DNA of 64,000 bases from Pantoea vagans (GTDB lineage: Bacteria; Pseudomonadota; Gammaproteobacteria; Enterobacterales; Enterobacteriaceae), in the NCBI RefSeq assembly GCF_001506165.1, contig NZ_CP011427.1, forward strand, positions 1,488,001-1,552,000. The letters run 5' to 3'. The notes under the pieces were generated by a model. It was not told the DNA's origin. It saw only the letters and a list, made by a program, of their open reading frames with translations, and searched no databases. The position numbers were made by a program, and so were the translations under genes. This document shows, piece after piece, positions 54,417-63,382 of the stretch. Numbering within the stretch: the stretch's first letter is position 1; each line of letters begins with the position of its first letter.

Positions 54417-55271
54417 ATGGATATTAAACTTCTGCGCGCCTTCGTGACGCTAGCCAAAACAGGGTCGTATCATGCGGCCGCGGACATACTGTGTGTGACA
54501 CAACCCGCGCTCACTAAGCAGATACAGACACTGGAACATATTGTTGGTGTCACGCTTTTTCAGCGCGGGCGTAATGGCGCAAGGCTGACTATCGCTGGTG
54601 AGCAACTGTTGCCAAATGCCCAGGATATTGTTGAACGGCATACACAGTTTTGTGCGTCAATCGCTAATCTGCAAAGCGGTCATGCGGGAAAGCTGACCGT
54701 TGGGTTTGGTATCTCGTCATTTCGGCTGGCTCCCGAGCGGGTAGCGTCATTCCGCAATGTCTATCCGGGCGTGCAGGTGTCATTGAATGACATGCCCTCT
54801 GCGGTGCAGTACCAGCAACTGATTGAGGGGCGTCTTCAGGTAGGATTTGTGCGTCTGCCGGTGCCTGAGCCTTTGTGCAGTCTGGCACTGGGCGAAGACC
54901 AACTGGTGCTGGCGGTTGCTGCCGATTGCGCTTCAACATCGACGACCTTAATCGAAACCCATCAACTGTTGCAGCTCTCGCCGTATCGCGGTGACGGGCT
55001 AACGGAGCAGGCACAGCGTTATCTTAGTGCTCATCACCTTAAGCCGCGCACAGTGGCGGCCGCCGATGATATCCAGACATTGCTGGCATTAGTAGCGGCA
55101 GGTGATGGCATCGCATTACTGCCCGCCAGTGTGGCGCATATCCTGCCCTCAGCCGTAAAGTTGTTATCGCTTGAGGGTGAACATACGCGCTGGCAAACCG
55201 GCATGGCCTGGAATGCGCAGATTAAAGACCCAGTAAGAGATAACTTTTTGCATCTGGTGAGAAGTAACTAA
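54417..55271 (+). CDS. LysR family transcriptional regulator
   Basis: A 284-residue LysR-type regulator. The N-terminal winged HTH is clear (LLRAFVTLAKTGSYHAAADI; TQPALTKQIQTLEHIVGVTL). The effector domain (about 90-284) begins GKLTVGFGISSF. It is divergent from the nitrilase-family gene, with the shared 94-bp region as the likely binding site. The inducer is unknown. The start ATG at 54417 follows AACGGA; no other good start is visible. Confidence 0.9.
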   Translation: MDIKLLRAFVTLAKTGSYHAAADILCVTQPALTKQIQTLEHIVGVTLFQRGRNGARLTIAGEQLLPNAQDIVERHTQFCASIANLQSGHAGKLTVGFGISSFRLAPERVASFRNVYPGVQVSLNDMPSAVQYQQLIEGRLQVGFVRLPVPEPLCSLALGEDQLVLAVAADCASTSTTLIETHQLLQLSPYRGDGLTEQAQRYLSAHHLKPRTVAAADDIQTLLALVAAGDGIALLPASVAHILPSAVKLLSLEGEHTRWQTGMAWNAQIKDPVRDNFLHLVRSN

Positions 55272-55343
55272 AAGCGTTTTCGGGCTCTGGGGGAAAGATA
55301 AAAGGGCGGGTGCATTGAGGTCAGCCATGCCAACAAGAGAGAG

Positions 55344-55362
55344 TGGCGGGAGTTTCCTCCCG
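55344..55362 (-). terminator. Stable hairpin at the 3' end of the hok transcript
   Basis: GGCGGGAG, loop TTT, CTCCCGCC, a near-perfect stem just after the hok stop. There is no long T tract. In Hok systems the 3' end folds back to hold the mRNA inactive. Confidence 0.5.
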
Positions 55363-55372
55363 CCGGTTGCTC

Positions 55373-55525
55373 TTACTTCAAGGATTCGTAAGCCATGAAT
55401 GCAGCAACCTCCATGTGGCCGGTTCGGATTCGTACCTCACAGAGGTCTTTTCTCGTGACCAGTATCACGGCCAGCACTGCCGCGATGAAGAAGATGGCGA
55501 TCAAGATCGCCTCACGCTGCTTCAT
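55373..55525 (-). CDS. hok: Hok/Gef family type I toxin
   Basis: A 50-residue membrane toxin with a basic start (MKQREAIL), one membrane helix (IAIFFIAAVLAVILV) and the family tail (TRKDLCEVRIRTGHMEVAAF, then MAYESLK). Hok-type peptides depolarise the inner membrane. Translation is normally blocked by the antisense RNA Sok through the overlapping mok leader frame. AAGGAG lies 9 nt before the ATG at 55525. Here the upstream frame from ATG 55582 is in phase with hok, giving a possible 69-residue fusion instead of a separate mok. Confidence 0.93.
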   Translation of the reverse strand: MKQREAILIAIFFIAAVLAVILVTRKDLCEVRIRTGHMEVAAFMAYESLK

Positions 55526-55690
55526 GGTTGCTTCTCCTTGCCTTTCGGCACGTAAGACGCTACCTTTCATGTTGTCTGGCATTAAGGGTAGGCCTCGGGT
55601 TGATTGAATAAATCTCTCGGGGCTTTCTTCTTTCTGCCGTCAGCAATGCTTAAGACAGAAAGCCTCAAGCACCCGCCCGAATACTACTTA
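55526..55690. promoter_or_regulatory. hok mRNA leader with mok frame and sok-like antisense region
   Basis: The minus strand carries GCTTGAGGCTTTCTGTC and GGCAGAAAGAAGAAAGCCCC, which match the conserved translational-activator/mok leader of the R1 hok mRNA as I recall it. The matching plus-strand segment (about 55585-55640: AGGGTAGGCCTCGGG ... GGGGCTTTCTTCTTTCTGCC) corresponds to Sok RNA. A sok promoter could not be assigned with confidence. Confidence 0.7.
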
Positions 55691-55809
55691 TCCTGATACA
55701 AGCTCACAATGAGATGCCTTGTAGTCGAATTCTTAATTCGTGAAAAGTTTGACCGCTGGAGTTAGATGATGAAATTGAGCAACCTCAATTTCATAAGTCG
55801 GCGGTGGGC

Positions 55810-56224
55810 GGCGGGAAATGAAAATAAAAATGCCCAGTTGTTAACTGGGCACTTTCATATAAATAATGGCGGTGAGAGGGGGATTGATTCGCTGCGCTCA
55901 CCCTTCGGGCAGCGTCGCAGGCTCCGCTGTCCACCTGGCTGACGCCAGTTGTCGAACCCCAATCGGGGCTTCTCATCCCCCTCAGGTCGGCGGGAAATGC
56001 AAATAAAAATGCCCAGCTGTTAACTGGGCACTTTCATATAAATAATGGCGGTGAGAGGGGGATTGATTCGCTGCGCTCACCCTTCGGGCAGCGTCGCAGG
56101 CTCCGCTGTCCAACTGGCTGAAGCCAGTTGTCGAACCCCAATCGGGGCTTCTCATCCCCCTCAGATCGGCGGGAAATGCAAATAAAAATGCCCAGCTGTT
56201 AACTGGGCACTTTCATATAAATAA
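55810..56224 (-). repeat. 179-bp tandem repeats carrying the tRNA-Ser 3' end
   Basis: The 19-nt sequence TGGCGGTGAGAGGGGGATT, the 3' end of tRNA-Ser on the plus strand, occurs at 55867, 56046 and 56225 (the tRNA itself), spaced exactly 179 bp. Each is joined to the same hairpin (TGCCCAG...CTGGGCA, a terminator on the minus strand with TTTTTATTT) and the same AGCCCCGATTGGGGTT and CTGGCTGAAGCCAG stem-loops. The array ends near 55810. Units differ at only a few positions. The arrangement parallels the 178-bp rtT repeats of E. coli tyrT. Confidence 0.92.
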
Positions 56225-56312
56225 TGGCGGTGAGAGGGGGATTCGAACCCCCGATACGTTGCCGTATACACACTTTCCAGGCGTGCTCCTTCAGCCACTC
56301 GGACATCTCACC
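56225..56312 (-). tRNA. tRNA-Ser(GGA)
   Basis: An 88-nt class II tRNA with encoded CCA. Acceptor stem GGTGAGA/TCTCACC, D-arm GTCCGAGTGGCTGAAGGAGC, anticodon loop CTGGAAA (anticodon GGA, reads UCC/UCU), a long variable arm (TGTATACGGCAACGTATC) and T-loop GTTCGAATC. It is almost identical to E. coli serW/serX as I recall them. A sigma-70 promoter with a GC-rich discriminator lies just upstream, and tandem repeats follow. Confidence 0.97.
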
Positions 56313-56351
56313 ACGTTTTTTCCGCTAACCGCACTGGGTCAACGGGGCGCT

Positions 56352-56380
56352 ACTATAGGGAGTAACCCGAAAACGGTCAA
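56352..56380 (-). promoter_or_regulatory. tRNA-Ser promoter
   Basis: On the minus strand TTGACC (56375-56380), 17-nt spacer, TATAGT (56352-56357). A GC-rich discriminator (AGCGCCCC) follows, typical of stringently controlled stable-RNA promoters. Confidence 0.88.
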
Positions 56381-56487
56381 GCCCTATTTTCTCCTTTTCT
56401 TCTATTCGCTTAAGCTCTGTGCAGCTTGCTGCAACTCTCAACGAAGTGGTGTTTCTGTCATCAAATTATTCCTTATCCGCCACAAAA

Positions 56488-56505
56488 GTGTCACCGAACT
56501 GTCGC
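56488..56505 (+). promoter_or_regulatory. Candidate Pho box of phoA
   Basis: GTGTCACCGAACTGTCGC has two CTGTCA-like repeats in 11-bp phase (consensus CTGTCAT-N4-CTGTCAT). A further CTGTCAT lies at 56455-56461. It is about 55 bp upstream of the phoA ATG, suitable for PhoB activation. Confidence 0.65.
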
Positions 56506-56557
56506 AGACTTGTCTGCGGAAACATTTGGTTATATTTACTGATAAGGATGCTGATAA

Positions 56558-57964
56558 ATGAAACACATACCTCTTTTCACGGTTTCTCTGCTGGCCTCAT
56601 TAATGACCGCGTCAGCAGTGGCAGATGATGCAACATACTCGCGTGCCGCAACTGGCGATATTACCGAACACGGTGGCGCGCGCCGCCTTAGCAGCGATCA
56701 AACTGAAGCACTGAAAGCGTCATTAATGAACACCACGGCTAAAAACGTCATCTTGTTGATCGGCGATGGCATGGGCGATTCAGAAATTACCGCCGCTCGT
56801 AATCAGGCGATGGGGGCTGGTGGATTCTTCCCCGGTCTGGATGCATTGCCACTGACCGGGCAATACACGCACTATTCCCTCGACAAGAAAACCCACAAAC
56901 CGAACTACGTGACAGATTCAGCCGCGTCAGCGACGGCGTGGGCCACCGGCACCAAATCCTACAATGGCGCAATTGGCGTCGATGTGAATGGCAAAGATCA
57001 GGTCACCATTCTTGAGCTGGCGAAAGCCGCCGGGAAAGCCACCGGTAATGTGTCAACCGCTGAACTGCAGGATGCAACACCTGCTGCATTGATGGCGCAT
57101 GTCACTTCGCGTAAATGCTATGGCCCTGAAAAAACCAGCGAGCTGTGTCCGACTAACGCGCTGGAGCAGGGCGGTAAAGGATCAATCAGCGAGCAGATGC
57201 TAAAAACCCGTCCTGATGTCACTTTCGGAGGCGGCGCAAAATCCTTTAATGAAAGCGCTAAAGCCGGTGAGTACCAAGGCAAAACCCTTCGTGAGCAGGC
57301 TCAGGCGTTGGGCTATCAACTGGTGGATAACCTTGAAGGCATGAATGCGATTCAGCAGGCCGATCAAACTAAACCGGTATTGGGCCTGTTCTCTGATGGC
57401 AACATGCCGGTGCGCTGGCAAGGGCCGAAAGCCAGCTATCACGGCAATATTGATAAGCCAGTGGTGACCTGCGAAGTGAACAAAGAACGTCCAGCTTCCG
57501 CACCGACTCTGGCGCAGATGACTAAAAAGGCGCTCGATCTGCTGAGCACCAATGAGAAAGGCTTCTTCCTGCAGGTAGAAGGAGCATCGATCGATAAGCA
57601 GGATCATGCTGCGAATCCATGCGGTCAGATTGGTGAAACCGTCGATCTGGATGAAGCCGTACAGCAGGCGCTGGCTTTTGCCCGTGAGCACGGGGATACG
57701 CTGGTGGTGGTGACCGCAGACCATGCGCACAGTAGCCAGATTATCGAGAATGGCAGCAAAGCGCCGGGTCTTACGCAGGCGCTGAATACCAAAGATGGCG
57801 CAGTGATGACCATCAGCTACGGTAATTCAGAAGATGATTCACAAGGCCATACCGGCACACAGATTCGTATTGCGGCTTATGGCCCTCATGCGGCGAACGT
57901 AGTGGGTCTGACCGATCAGACCGACCTGTTCTTTACGCTGAAGGATGCGATGGGGATTAAGTAA
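56558..57964 (+). CDS. phoA: Alkaline phosphatase PhoA
   Basis: A 468-residue periplasmic enzyme with a signal peptide (cleavage near AVA-DD, residue 22). The metal/nucleophile motif [14 protein letters not shown] has Asp120 and Ser121 (equivalent to Asp101/Ser102 of the mature E. coli enzyme); [13 protein letters not shown] and VTADHAHSS supply metal ligands. It hydrolyses phosphomonoesters under phosphate starvation. The start ATG at 56558 follows GATAAGGATGCTGATAA. Divergent from tRNA-Ser and convergent with the GAPDH gene. Confidence 0.96.
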   Translation: MKHIPLFTVSLLASLMTASAVADDATYSRAATGDITEHGGARRLSSDQTEALKASLMNTTAKNVILLIGDGMGDSEITAARNQAMGAGGFFPGLDALPLTGQYTHYSLDKKTHKPNYVTDSAASATAWATGTKSYNGAIGVDVNGKDQVTILELAKAAGKATGNVSTAELQDATPAALMAHVTSRKCYGPEKTSELCPTNALEQGGKGSISEQMLKTRPDVTFGGGAKSFNESAKAGEYQGKTLREQAQALGYQLVDNLEGMNAIQQADQTKPVLGLFSDGNMPVRWQGPKASYHGNIDKPVVTCEVNKERPASAPTLAQMTKKALDLLSTNEKGFFLQVEGASIDKQDHAANPCGQIGETVDLDEAVQQALAFAREHGDTLVVVTADHAHSSQIIENGSKAPGLTQALNTKDGAVMTISYGNSEDDSQGHTGTQIRIAAYGPHAANVVGLTDQTDLFFTLKDAMGIK

Positions 57965-57971
57965 TAAAATC

Positions 57972-57995
57972 AGGGGCGGTCTGAAGATCGCCCCT
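57972..57995. terminator. Probable terminator between convergent phoA and GAPDH genes
   Basis: AGGGGCG, 10-nt loop, CGCCCCT. A-rich on the left (helps the minus strand), no T tract on the right. Confidence 0.55.
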
Positions 57996-58000
57996 CACTG

Positions 58001-59011
58001 TTACAGGCCGCGCTGAGCCATCAGACGGGCTAAATCGACTAAGCGATTGGAGAAACCCCACTCGTTGTCATACCAGGCAAGGATTTTTACCAGGTTGCCG
58101 CCAATCACCAGGGTTGAAAGGCCATCAATGATCGATGAGCGCGGATCGCCCTGATAATCGCTGGAGACCAGTGGTTCATCGCTATAGCCCAATATCCCTT
58201 TCAGCGGACCTTCTGCCGCAGCCGCTTTAAACGCGTTGTTCACTTCCTCAGCCGTCACATCCCGTTTTAATGTCACGGTTAAATCGACAATCGATACCAC
58301 CGGAACCGGCACGCGCAATGAATAACCGGTCAGGCGACCCTCCAGCTCGGGAATCACGCGTCCCAACGCCTTAGCGGCACCACTTGAGTAAGGCACTATC
58401 GACAGCGCCGCAGCGCGCGCGCCACGCAGTTCTTTTTCAGGCTGATCGTGCAGCACCTGGCTGTTGGTGTAGGCATGCGTGGTGTTCATTAAGCCGTGCT
58501 CGATGCCAAATGCTTGGTGAAGTACCTGCGCGGCAGGGGCTAAGCCGTTCGTGGTGCAACTGCCGTTGCTGACGACGAAGTGCTGCTGCGGATCGTAGCG
58601 CTGATCGTTCACGCCGAGCACAATCGTCAGGTCATCATTTTTGCCCGGCGCGGATATAATCACCCGTTTCGCGCCCCCGCTGGTGATATGCACTGCAGCT
58701 TTGTCGCGTTCGGTGAAGAAGCCGGTGGCTTCAATCACGATATCAACGCCGACATCACGCCAGCGAATATGGGCCGGGTCGCGCTCGCTGAACACTCGCA
58801 CTGGCTTGCCATCGATACGTAACTCGCCTTCAGAGGCTTCCACTTCAGCGGGTAAACGGCCGAGCAGCGAATCATGTTTCAGCAGGTGTGCCAGCGTCTT
58901 GCTGTCGGTGAGATCGTTGATTGCCACAATCTCAATATCGTCGCTACCCAGTGCGGCGCGAAATACATTCCGTCCGATACGGCCAAAGCCGTTAATGCCT
59001 ACCTTGATCAT
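58001..59011 (-). CDS. NAD-type glyceraldehyde-3-phosphate dehydrogenase, probably secondary copy
   Basis: A 336-residue GAPDH: Rossmann motif MIKVGINGFGRIGRNVFRAA, catalytic Cys152 in SNGSCTTNG and His179 in NTTHAYTNSQ. The family consensus there is SNASCTTN; Ala is Gly here. IND at residues 31-33 fits NAD use. It catalyses oxidation of glyceraldehyde-3-phosphate in glycolysis. It resembles GapC/Bacillus-type enzymes more than E. coli GapA, so it is likely a second copy, with gapA elsewhere (not seen). The start is the ATG at 59011, 6 nt after AAGGAG (an adjacent ATG at 59014 is too close). Confidence 0.85.
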   Translation of the reverse strand: MIKVGINGFGRIGRNVFRAALGSDDIEIVAINDLTDSKTLAHLLKHDSLLGRLPAEVEASEGELRIDGKPVRVFSERDPAHIRWRDVGVDIVIEATGFFTERDKAAVHITSGGAKRVIISAPGKNDDLTIVLGVNDQRYDPQQHFVVSNGSCTTNGLAPAAQVLHQAFGIEHGLMNTTHAYTNSQVLHDQPEKELRGARAAALSIVPYSSGAAKALGRVIPELEGRLTGYSLRVPVPVVSIVDLTVTLKRDVTAEEVNNAFKAAAAEGPLKGILGYSDEPLVSSDYQGDPRSSIIDGLSTLVIGGNLVKILAWYDNEWGFSNRLVDLARLMAQRGL

Positions 59012-59089
59012 CATTGACTCCTTATATGAAGTGATTGCAGTCAATGTAGGCCGTTCACAGGATGGCGTAAACGACAAAAAAGGATCACT

Positions 59090-60067
59090 TTACGCCAATT
59101 TTCGGCAGTGAAAGCGTTGGCGATATTCACCGGGTGTGAGGTGGAGTTGGCGCTCAAAACTGCGTCGCATATTGATGCTGCTGCCGAAACCGGTCTCTTC
59201 AGCAATGCGCTCCAGCGTGTCACGGGTCTGTTCCAGCCTTTCCCGTGCAGCCGCCAGACGTGCTTCCGCGACAAAGCGTGCAGGCGGCGCACCGGTTTCA
59301 CGGGTAAATACGCGGGTGAAGTTTCTTGGGCTCATGGCAGCATGTTCGGCCAGCTTTTCAACGGATAAGTCTTCGGCCAGATGGTCGCGAATCCAGCTTT
59401 GTAGCGCGTTAATCGGACCAGAGTCACTTTGCTGAAGTTGGTAGCGACTGAACTGCATTTGTCCGCCGGGGCGGCGCAGATACATCACCATGTCCTGTGC
59501 GATATCGCGTGCTACGCTGAAACCGAAATCCTCTTCAACCAACGCCAGCGTCAGGTCAAAGCCAGAACTGACGCCACCTGAGGTCCAGATCGTGCCATCC
59601 TGAATATAGAGCGGGCCACCTTCAACCTTAACCTGTGGGAAGCGCGTTTGCAGTGTATCAAGCAGTCGCCAGTGCGAAGTGGCCCGTCGTCCATCCAGTA
59701 AACCTGCCTCCGCCAGCAGCATCGCACCACCGCATATCGATACCACACGTCGCGCCTGAGGGGCCGCCAGCTTGATAAAGTCCACCACCATGTTGCCTTC
59801 TTCCACGCTGTCGCCACGGCCGGTGATCATGATGGTGTCCCAGGCCTGACGGGGATCCAGTTCGGCCAGTTTAAGGTCGGCGAGCAGATTCAACCCGGAC
59901 TGGCCATGGATGACTTGATGCGCTTGCGTCGTCGCGATACTGACACGATAGCGCGGCTGGTCGAGGCCAATCGGCAAGTGCAGATTGGCGTGCATCAGGA
60001 TGTCGGCGATGCCCGCCGCTTCGAACAGCATGCCGCCGTCGGGCACAATGACGAGAAAATTTTTCAT
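59090..60067 (-). CDS. GlxA/FtrA-like regulator (DJ-1/PfpI domain + AraC HTH)
   Basis: A 325-residue regulator with an N-terminal DJ-1/PfpI-like domain (about 1-195, SICGGAMLLAEAGLLDGRRA at the nucleophile elbow) and a C-terminal AraC-type double HTH (about 215-320: MSPRNFTRVFTRETGAPPAR; IAEETGFGSSINMRRSFERQ). Such proteins often control amino-acid or quaternary-amine catabolism. It lies upstream of the GAPDH gene on the same strand with 78 nt between, so cotranscription is possible. Target unknown. Confidence 0.88.
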   Translation of the reverse strand: MKNFLVIVPDGGMLFEAAGIADILMHANLHLPIGLDQPRYRVSIATTQAHQVIHGQSGLNLLADLKLAELDPRQAWDTIMITGRGDSVEEGNMVVDFIKLAAPQARRVVSICGGAMLLAEAGLLDGRRATSHWRLLDTLQTRFPQVKVEGGPLYIQDGTIWTSGGVSSGFDLTLALVEEDFGFSVARDIAQDMVMYLRRPGGQMQFSRYQLQQSDSGPINALQSWIRDHLAEDLSVEKLAEHAAMSPRNFTRVFTRETGAPPARFVAEARLAAARERLEQTRDTLERIAEETGFGSSINMRRSFERQLHLTPGEYRQRFHCRKLA

Positions 60068-60164
60068 GGCTTAAAGTGTTTCTTGATGACAAAGCAAGTC
60101 AAAGTGTCGCATGCTGGTGTCGGCAAAGACCAGACATTTTGGCCAAAGGAATGTATGACTTCAC

Positions 60165-61016
60165 ATGGAGCAATCAGTGGAAAATCGTTTAGACCAATTT
60201 TTAATGCATCCTCCCACCATGACTTATCGCGGCAGCAAACGTTGTGCTGTAGAGTTTCTGTGGTTCGGCATTAAAGAAGCGCGTGCCTGCTTGTTTGCAG
60301 GACTGTTTTTCCTGTCCATCTTTTGCGTACCGCGCACCGGCTTATTTGGCATCGCACGCTATGACCTGCTGCTGATGATTGCGCTGACTATCCAGTTCAT
60401 CATGGTCGCAACCCGGCTGGAAAGTTGGGATGAACTAAAAGCCATCACGCTGTTTCATTTGCTTGGGATTGGGCTTGAGCTCTTTAAAACCTCGGCAGCG
60501 ATAGGTTCCTGGCATTATCCCGAAGCCGCATGGAGCAAAGTGGCGGGTGTGCCGCTGTTCAGTGGATTTATGTATGCTGCTGTCGGCAGTTACATCATTC
60601 AGTGCTGGCGATTGATGGATCTGAAGATCCGCCACCATCCACCGATCATTCATGCGGTACTGCTTTCACTGGCACTGTATGCCAACTTCTTTACCCACCA
60701 CTTTATTGGCGATTACCGTTGGTACATTGCGGCGGTGGCGCTCGGTTTGTATGCGCGATCCGAAGTGATTTTCACCCCTTATGACCGGCCATTCCGAATG
60801 CCGCTGCTGGTGGCATTTATCCTGATTGGCTTTTTCATCTGGCTGGCGGAGAACATGGGGACTTTCTTTGGCGTGTGGCAGTATCCCAACCAAATTGGCG
60901 CATGGGCAACTGTGCATGTAGGGAAGTGGGGAGCATGGTCACTGCTGGTGATGATGACCTTTACCATCACGTTGTTTCTCAAGGATATTAAGAAACGCGT
61001 GCACATCGCCCAATAA
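60165..61016 (+). CDS. DUF817-type integral membrane protein
   Basis: A 283-residue protein with about seven to eight hydrophobic spans, ending in a short basic tail. The pattern (WFGIKEARACLFAGLFFLSI; TRLESWDELKAITLFHLLGI; GSWHYPE; FTHHFIGDYRWYI) fits the uncharacterised DUF817 family. The conserved His, Trp and Asp residues near membrane faces suggest a metal or lipid role, but nothing is known. The start is the ATG at 60165; AAAGGA lies about 14 nt upstream, so a somewhat different start is possible. Divergent from the GlxA-like gene. Confidence 0.75.
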   Translation: MEQSVENRLDQFLMHPPTMTYRGSKRCAVEFLWFGIKEARACLFAGLFFLSIFCVPRTGLFGIARYDLLLMIALTIQFIMVATRLESWDELKAITLFHLLGIGLELFKTSAAIGSWHYPEAAWSKVAGVPLFSGFMYAAVGSYIIQCWRLMDLKIRHHPPIIHAVLLSLALYANFFTHHFIGDYRWYIAAVALGLYARSEVIFTPYDRPFRMPLLVAFILIGFFIWLAENMGTFFGVWQYPNQIGAWATVHVGKWGAWSLLVMMTFTITLFLKDIKKRVHIAQ

Positions 61017-61042
61017 AAAATCCACGCCGGGGCGTGGATTTT
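61017..61042. terminator. Bidirectional terminator between DUF817 gene and ychF
   Basis: AAAATCCACGC, loop CGGG, GCGTGGATTTT. Symmetric A/T tracts serve both convergent genes. Confidence 0.9.
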
Positions 61043-61057
61043 CTGGCACAGAGAAAG

Positions 61058-62149
61058 TTAGACGTTGAACAAGAAGTTCATCACGTCGCCATCTTTCACG
61101 ATGTACTCTTTACCTTCTGAACGCATCTTGCCGGCTTCTTTCGCGCCTTGCTCACCCTTGTAGGTGACAAAGTCATCAAAGGCGATGGTCTGCGCGCGGA
61201 TAAAGCCTTTCTCGAAGTCGGTGTGGATTTTACCTGCCGCCTGCGGCGCAGTGGCACCCACAGGGATGGTCCATGCACGCACTTCTTTCACGCCAGCGGT
61301 GAAGTAAGTTTGCAGGTTGAGCAGTGCATAACCCGCGCGAATCACACGGTTCAGACCTGGCTCTTCCAGACCCAATTCCGCCATGAATTCATCACGCTCT
61401 TCATCGTCCAGTTCGGCGATATCAGACTCGACAGCCGCACAGACTGGCACCACCACGGAGCCTTCGGCTTCAGCGATCGCACGTACCTGATCAAGATATG
61501 GGTTGTTTTCGAAACCGTCTTCGTTGACGTTAGCGATATACATGGTTGGTTTCAGCGTCAGGAAGCTCAGGTAGCGGATTGCCGCTTTCTCGTCCGCATC
61601 CAGTTTCAGCGCGCGCAACATGCCAGCCTGTTCAAGGTGCGGCAGGCACTTCTCCAGAGCAGCCAGTTCAGCTTTGGCATCTTTGTCGCCGCCTTTGGCT
61701 TTTTTCTGGCAGCGCTGAATGGCGCGTTCGCAGGTATCAAGGTCTGACAACGCCAGTTCGGTGTTGATAACGTCAATATCTTCCGCCGGGTTCACTTTGC
61801 CGGAAACGTGGATGATGTTGTCGTTTTCAAAGCAGCGCACCACGTGGCCGATCGCTTCGGTTTCACGGATGTTGGTCAGGAACTGGTTACCCAGGCCTTC
61901 ACCTTTCGAGGCGCCTTTCACCAGACCGGCGATATCAACGAATTCCATGGTGGTTGGCACTACGCGCTGTGGCTTAACGATATCGCTCAGCTGATCGAGG
62001 CGCAGATCGGGCATTGGCACGACACCGGTGTTTGGCTCGATGGTGCAGAACGGAAAGTTGGCTGCTTCGATACCCGCTTTGGTCAGCGCGTTGAACAGGG
62101 TGGATTTACCGACGTTCGGCAGGCCCACAATACCGCATTTAAATCCCAT
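61058..62149 (-). CDS. ychF: Redox-regulated ATPase YchF (OLA1 family)
   Basis: A 363-residue Obg-family protein: G1 motif [28 protein letters not shown] (G3 region), a coiled-coil insert and a C-terminal TGS domain ([20 protein letters not shown]). YchF binds ATP rather than GTP and associates with ribosomes, acting in translation start choice and stress responses. It follows pth by 111 bp on the same strand, the usual enterobacterial arrangement. Confidence 0.97.
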   Translation of the reverse strand: MGFKCGIVGLPNVGKSTLFNALTKAGIEAANFPFCTIEPNTGVVPMPDLRLDQLSDIVKPQRVVPTTMEFVDIAGLVKGASKGEGLGNQFLTNIRETEAIGHVVRCFENDNIIHVSGKVNPAEDIDVINTELALSDLDTCERAIQRCQKKAKGGDKDAKAELAALEKCLPHLEQAGMLRALKLDADEKAAIRYLSFLTLKPTMYIANVNEDGFENNPYLDQVRAIAEAEGSVVVPVCAAVESDIAELDDEERDEFMAELGLEEPGLNRVIRAGYALLNLQTYFTAGVKEVRAWTIPVGATAPQAAGKIHTDFEKGFIRAQTIAFDDFVTYKGEQGAKEAGKMRSEGKEYIVKDGDVMNFLFNV

Positions 62150-62260
62150 GGTCTGATTACCTTTATCACTGAGTGTGCGGCGCTGACTGACAGCGTCGAC
62201 AGATTCAAAAAATTTCGCGCATTATACACAGAATTACCTTCTGCGGCGCGGGAATTGGCC

Positions 62261-62848
62261 TTAACTGGCCTTGAAGGCGTGAAGGCGGTTCATCGCCTTG
62301 ATCTTGTCTTCTTTCAGCCAGACTTCCGTGCAGCGCACGGCTTCATCGACGGCATCATCAATCAGCTTTTGTTCGCTGGCCGGGGGTTTACCTAAAACAA
62401 AACCCGTCACTTTATTACGGTCACCCGGATGGCCGATGCCGACACGCAAACGCTGGAAATTATTGTTGTTGCCCAGTTTGCTAATAATGTCTTTCAGGCC
62501 ATTGTGACCGCCGTGACCGCCACCCTGTTTGAACTTCGCCACGCCTGGCGGTAAGTCCAGCTCATCGTGCGCCACCAGAATTTCTTCAGGCGTGATGCGA
62601 TAGAAAGTCGCCATCGCTGCTACCGCTTTGCCACTCAGGTTCATAAACGTCGTTGGCACCAACAGGCGTACGTCTTCGCCCGCCAATGACAGGCGCGCAG
62701 TGTAGCCGTAAAATTTCGGCTCCTCTTTTAACGACTGATTATGCCTCTCAGCCAGCAAATCCACGTACCAGGCACCTGCATTATGGCGCGTTGCGGCGTA
62801 TTCAGCGCCGGGATTGGCCAGCCCCACAATCAGTTTAATGCTGCTCAC
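62261..62848 (-). CDS. pth: Peptidyl-tRNA hydrolase
   Basis: A 195-residue Pth with the family start [20 protein letters not shown]; His22 is the catalytic base (equivalent to His20 in E. coli), and [11 protein letters not shown] carries the conserved Asp. It frees tRNA from peptidyl-tRNA dropped by ribosomes. Essential gene. It is transcribed before ychF and divergent from ychH. Confidence 0.97.
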   Translation of the reverse strand: MSSIKLIVGLANPGAEYAATRHNAGAWYVDLLAERHNQSLKEEPKFYGYTARLSLAGEDVRLLVPTTFMNLSGKAVAAMATFYRITPEEILVAHDELDLPPGVAKFKQGGGHGGHNGLKDIISKLGNNNNFQRLRVGIGHPGDRNKVTGFVLGKPPASEQKLIDDAVDEAVRCTEVWLKEDKIKAMNRLHAFKAS

Positions 62849-63106
62849 GATGTTTATCCTGTCTCACTGCGGAAAGGGCGATAGTTTACTGCCTGCAGGC
62901 AGGGATGACAAAGGGTGTAATGGCCAGATAATGACGCTGTGTGACTAATCAATTTCTATCGAAATCAACAGGCTGGCGGTAAAGAAATGTCAGAGATTGT
63001 GAAGGATGTGTGATCCTGTACGCAACTTAACCGCAAGCCATTGCCTAAACTTATGACAAGTTAACCATACGTGCTGTTTGTTCTTTCATAAGGATGGAGG
63101 TGAATC

Positions 63107-63382
63107 ATGAAACGTCAAAACTGCCGCTTTGTGGGTAATGGCCTGATGTGTCTGGGTTTACTGACGATGGTACTGGGTGTCGGCTATTCCATTATTAATC
63201 AGCTACCTTCACTGCATCTGCCTCAGTTCCTCGCTCATGGTGCGATGTTCAGTATCTTCATCGGCGCATTGCTGTGGCTGATCGGCGCGCGCGTCAGCGG
63301 ACGTGAAAGAGTGGAAGACCGCTATTACTGGCTGCGTCATTATGGTGATAAACGCTGCCGTCGTAATCACTCTTCACATTAA
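63107..63382 (+). CDS. ychH: YchH, stress-related inner-membrane protein
   Basis: A 91-residue protein with two membrane spans (about residues 10-30 and 45-65) and a basic C-terminus (DRYYWLRHYGDKRCRRNHSS), closely matching E. coli YchH. The position next to pth also agrees. In E. coli it is CRP-regulated and linked to stress and biofilm. GGATGGAGGTGAATC precedes the ATG. Its stop overlaps the convergent diguanylate cyclase by 4 nt. Confidence 0.93.
   Translation: MKRQNCRFVGNGLMCLGLLTMVLGVGYSIINQLPSLHLPQFLAHGAMFSIFIGALLWLIGARVSGRERVEDRYYWLRHYGDKRCRRNHSSH

Noticed and set aside
55791..55976. A 61-codon frame inside the tRNA-Ser repeats, considered as a Tpr-like protein
   Set aside because: E. 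coli Tpr is strongly basic; this frame is not, and it has no start signal.
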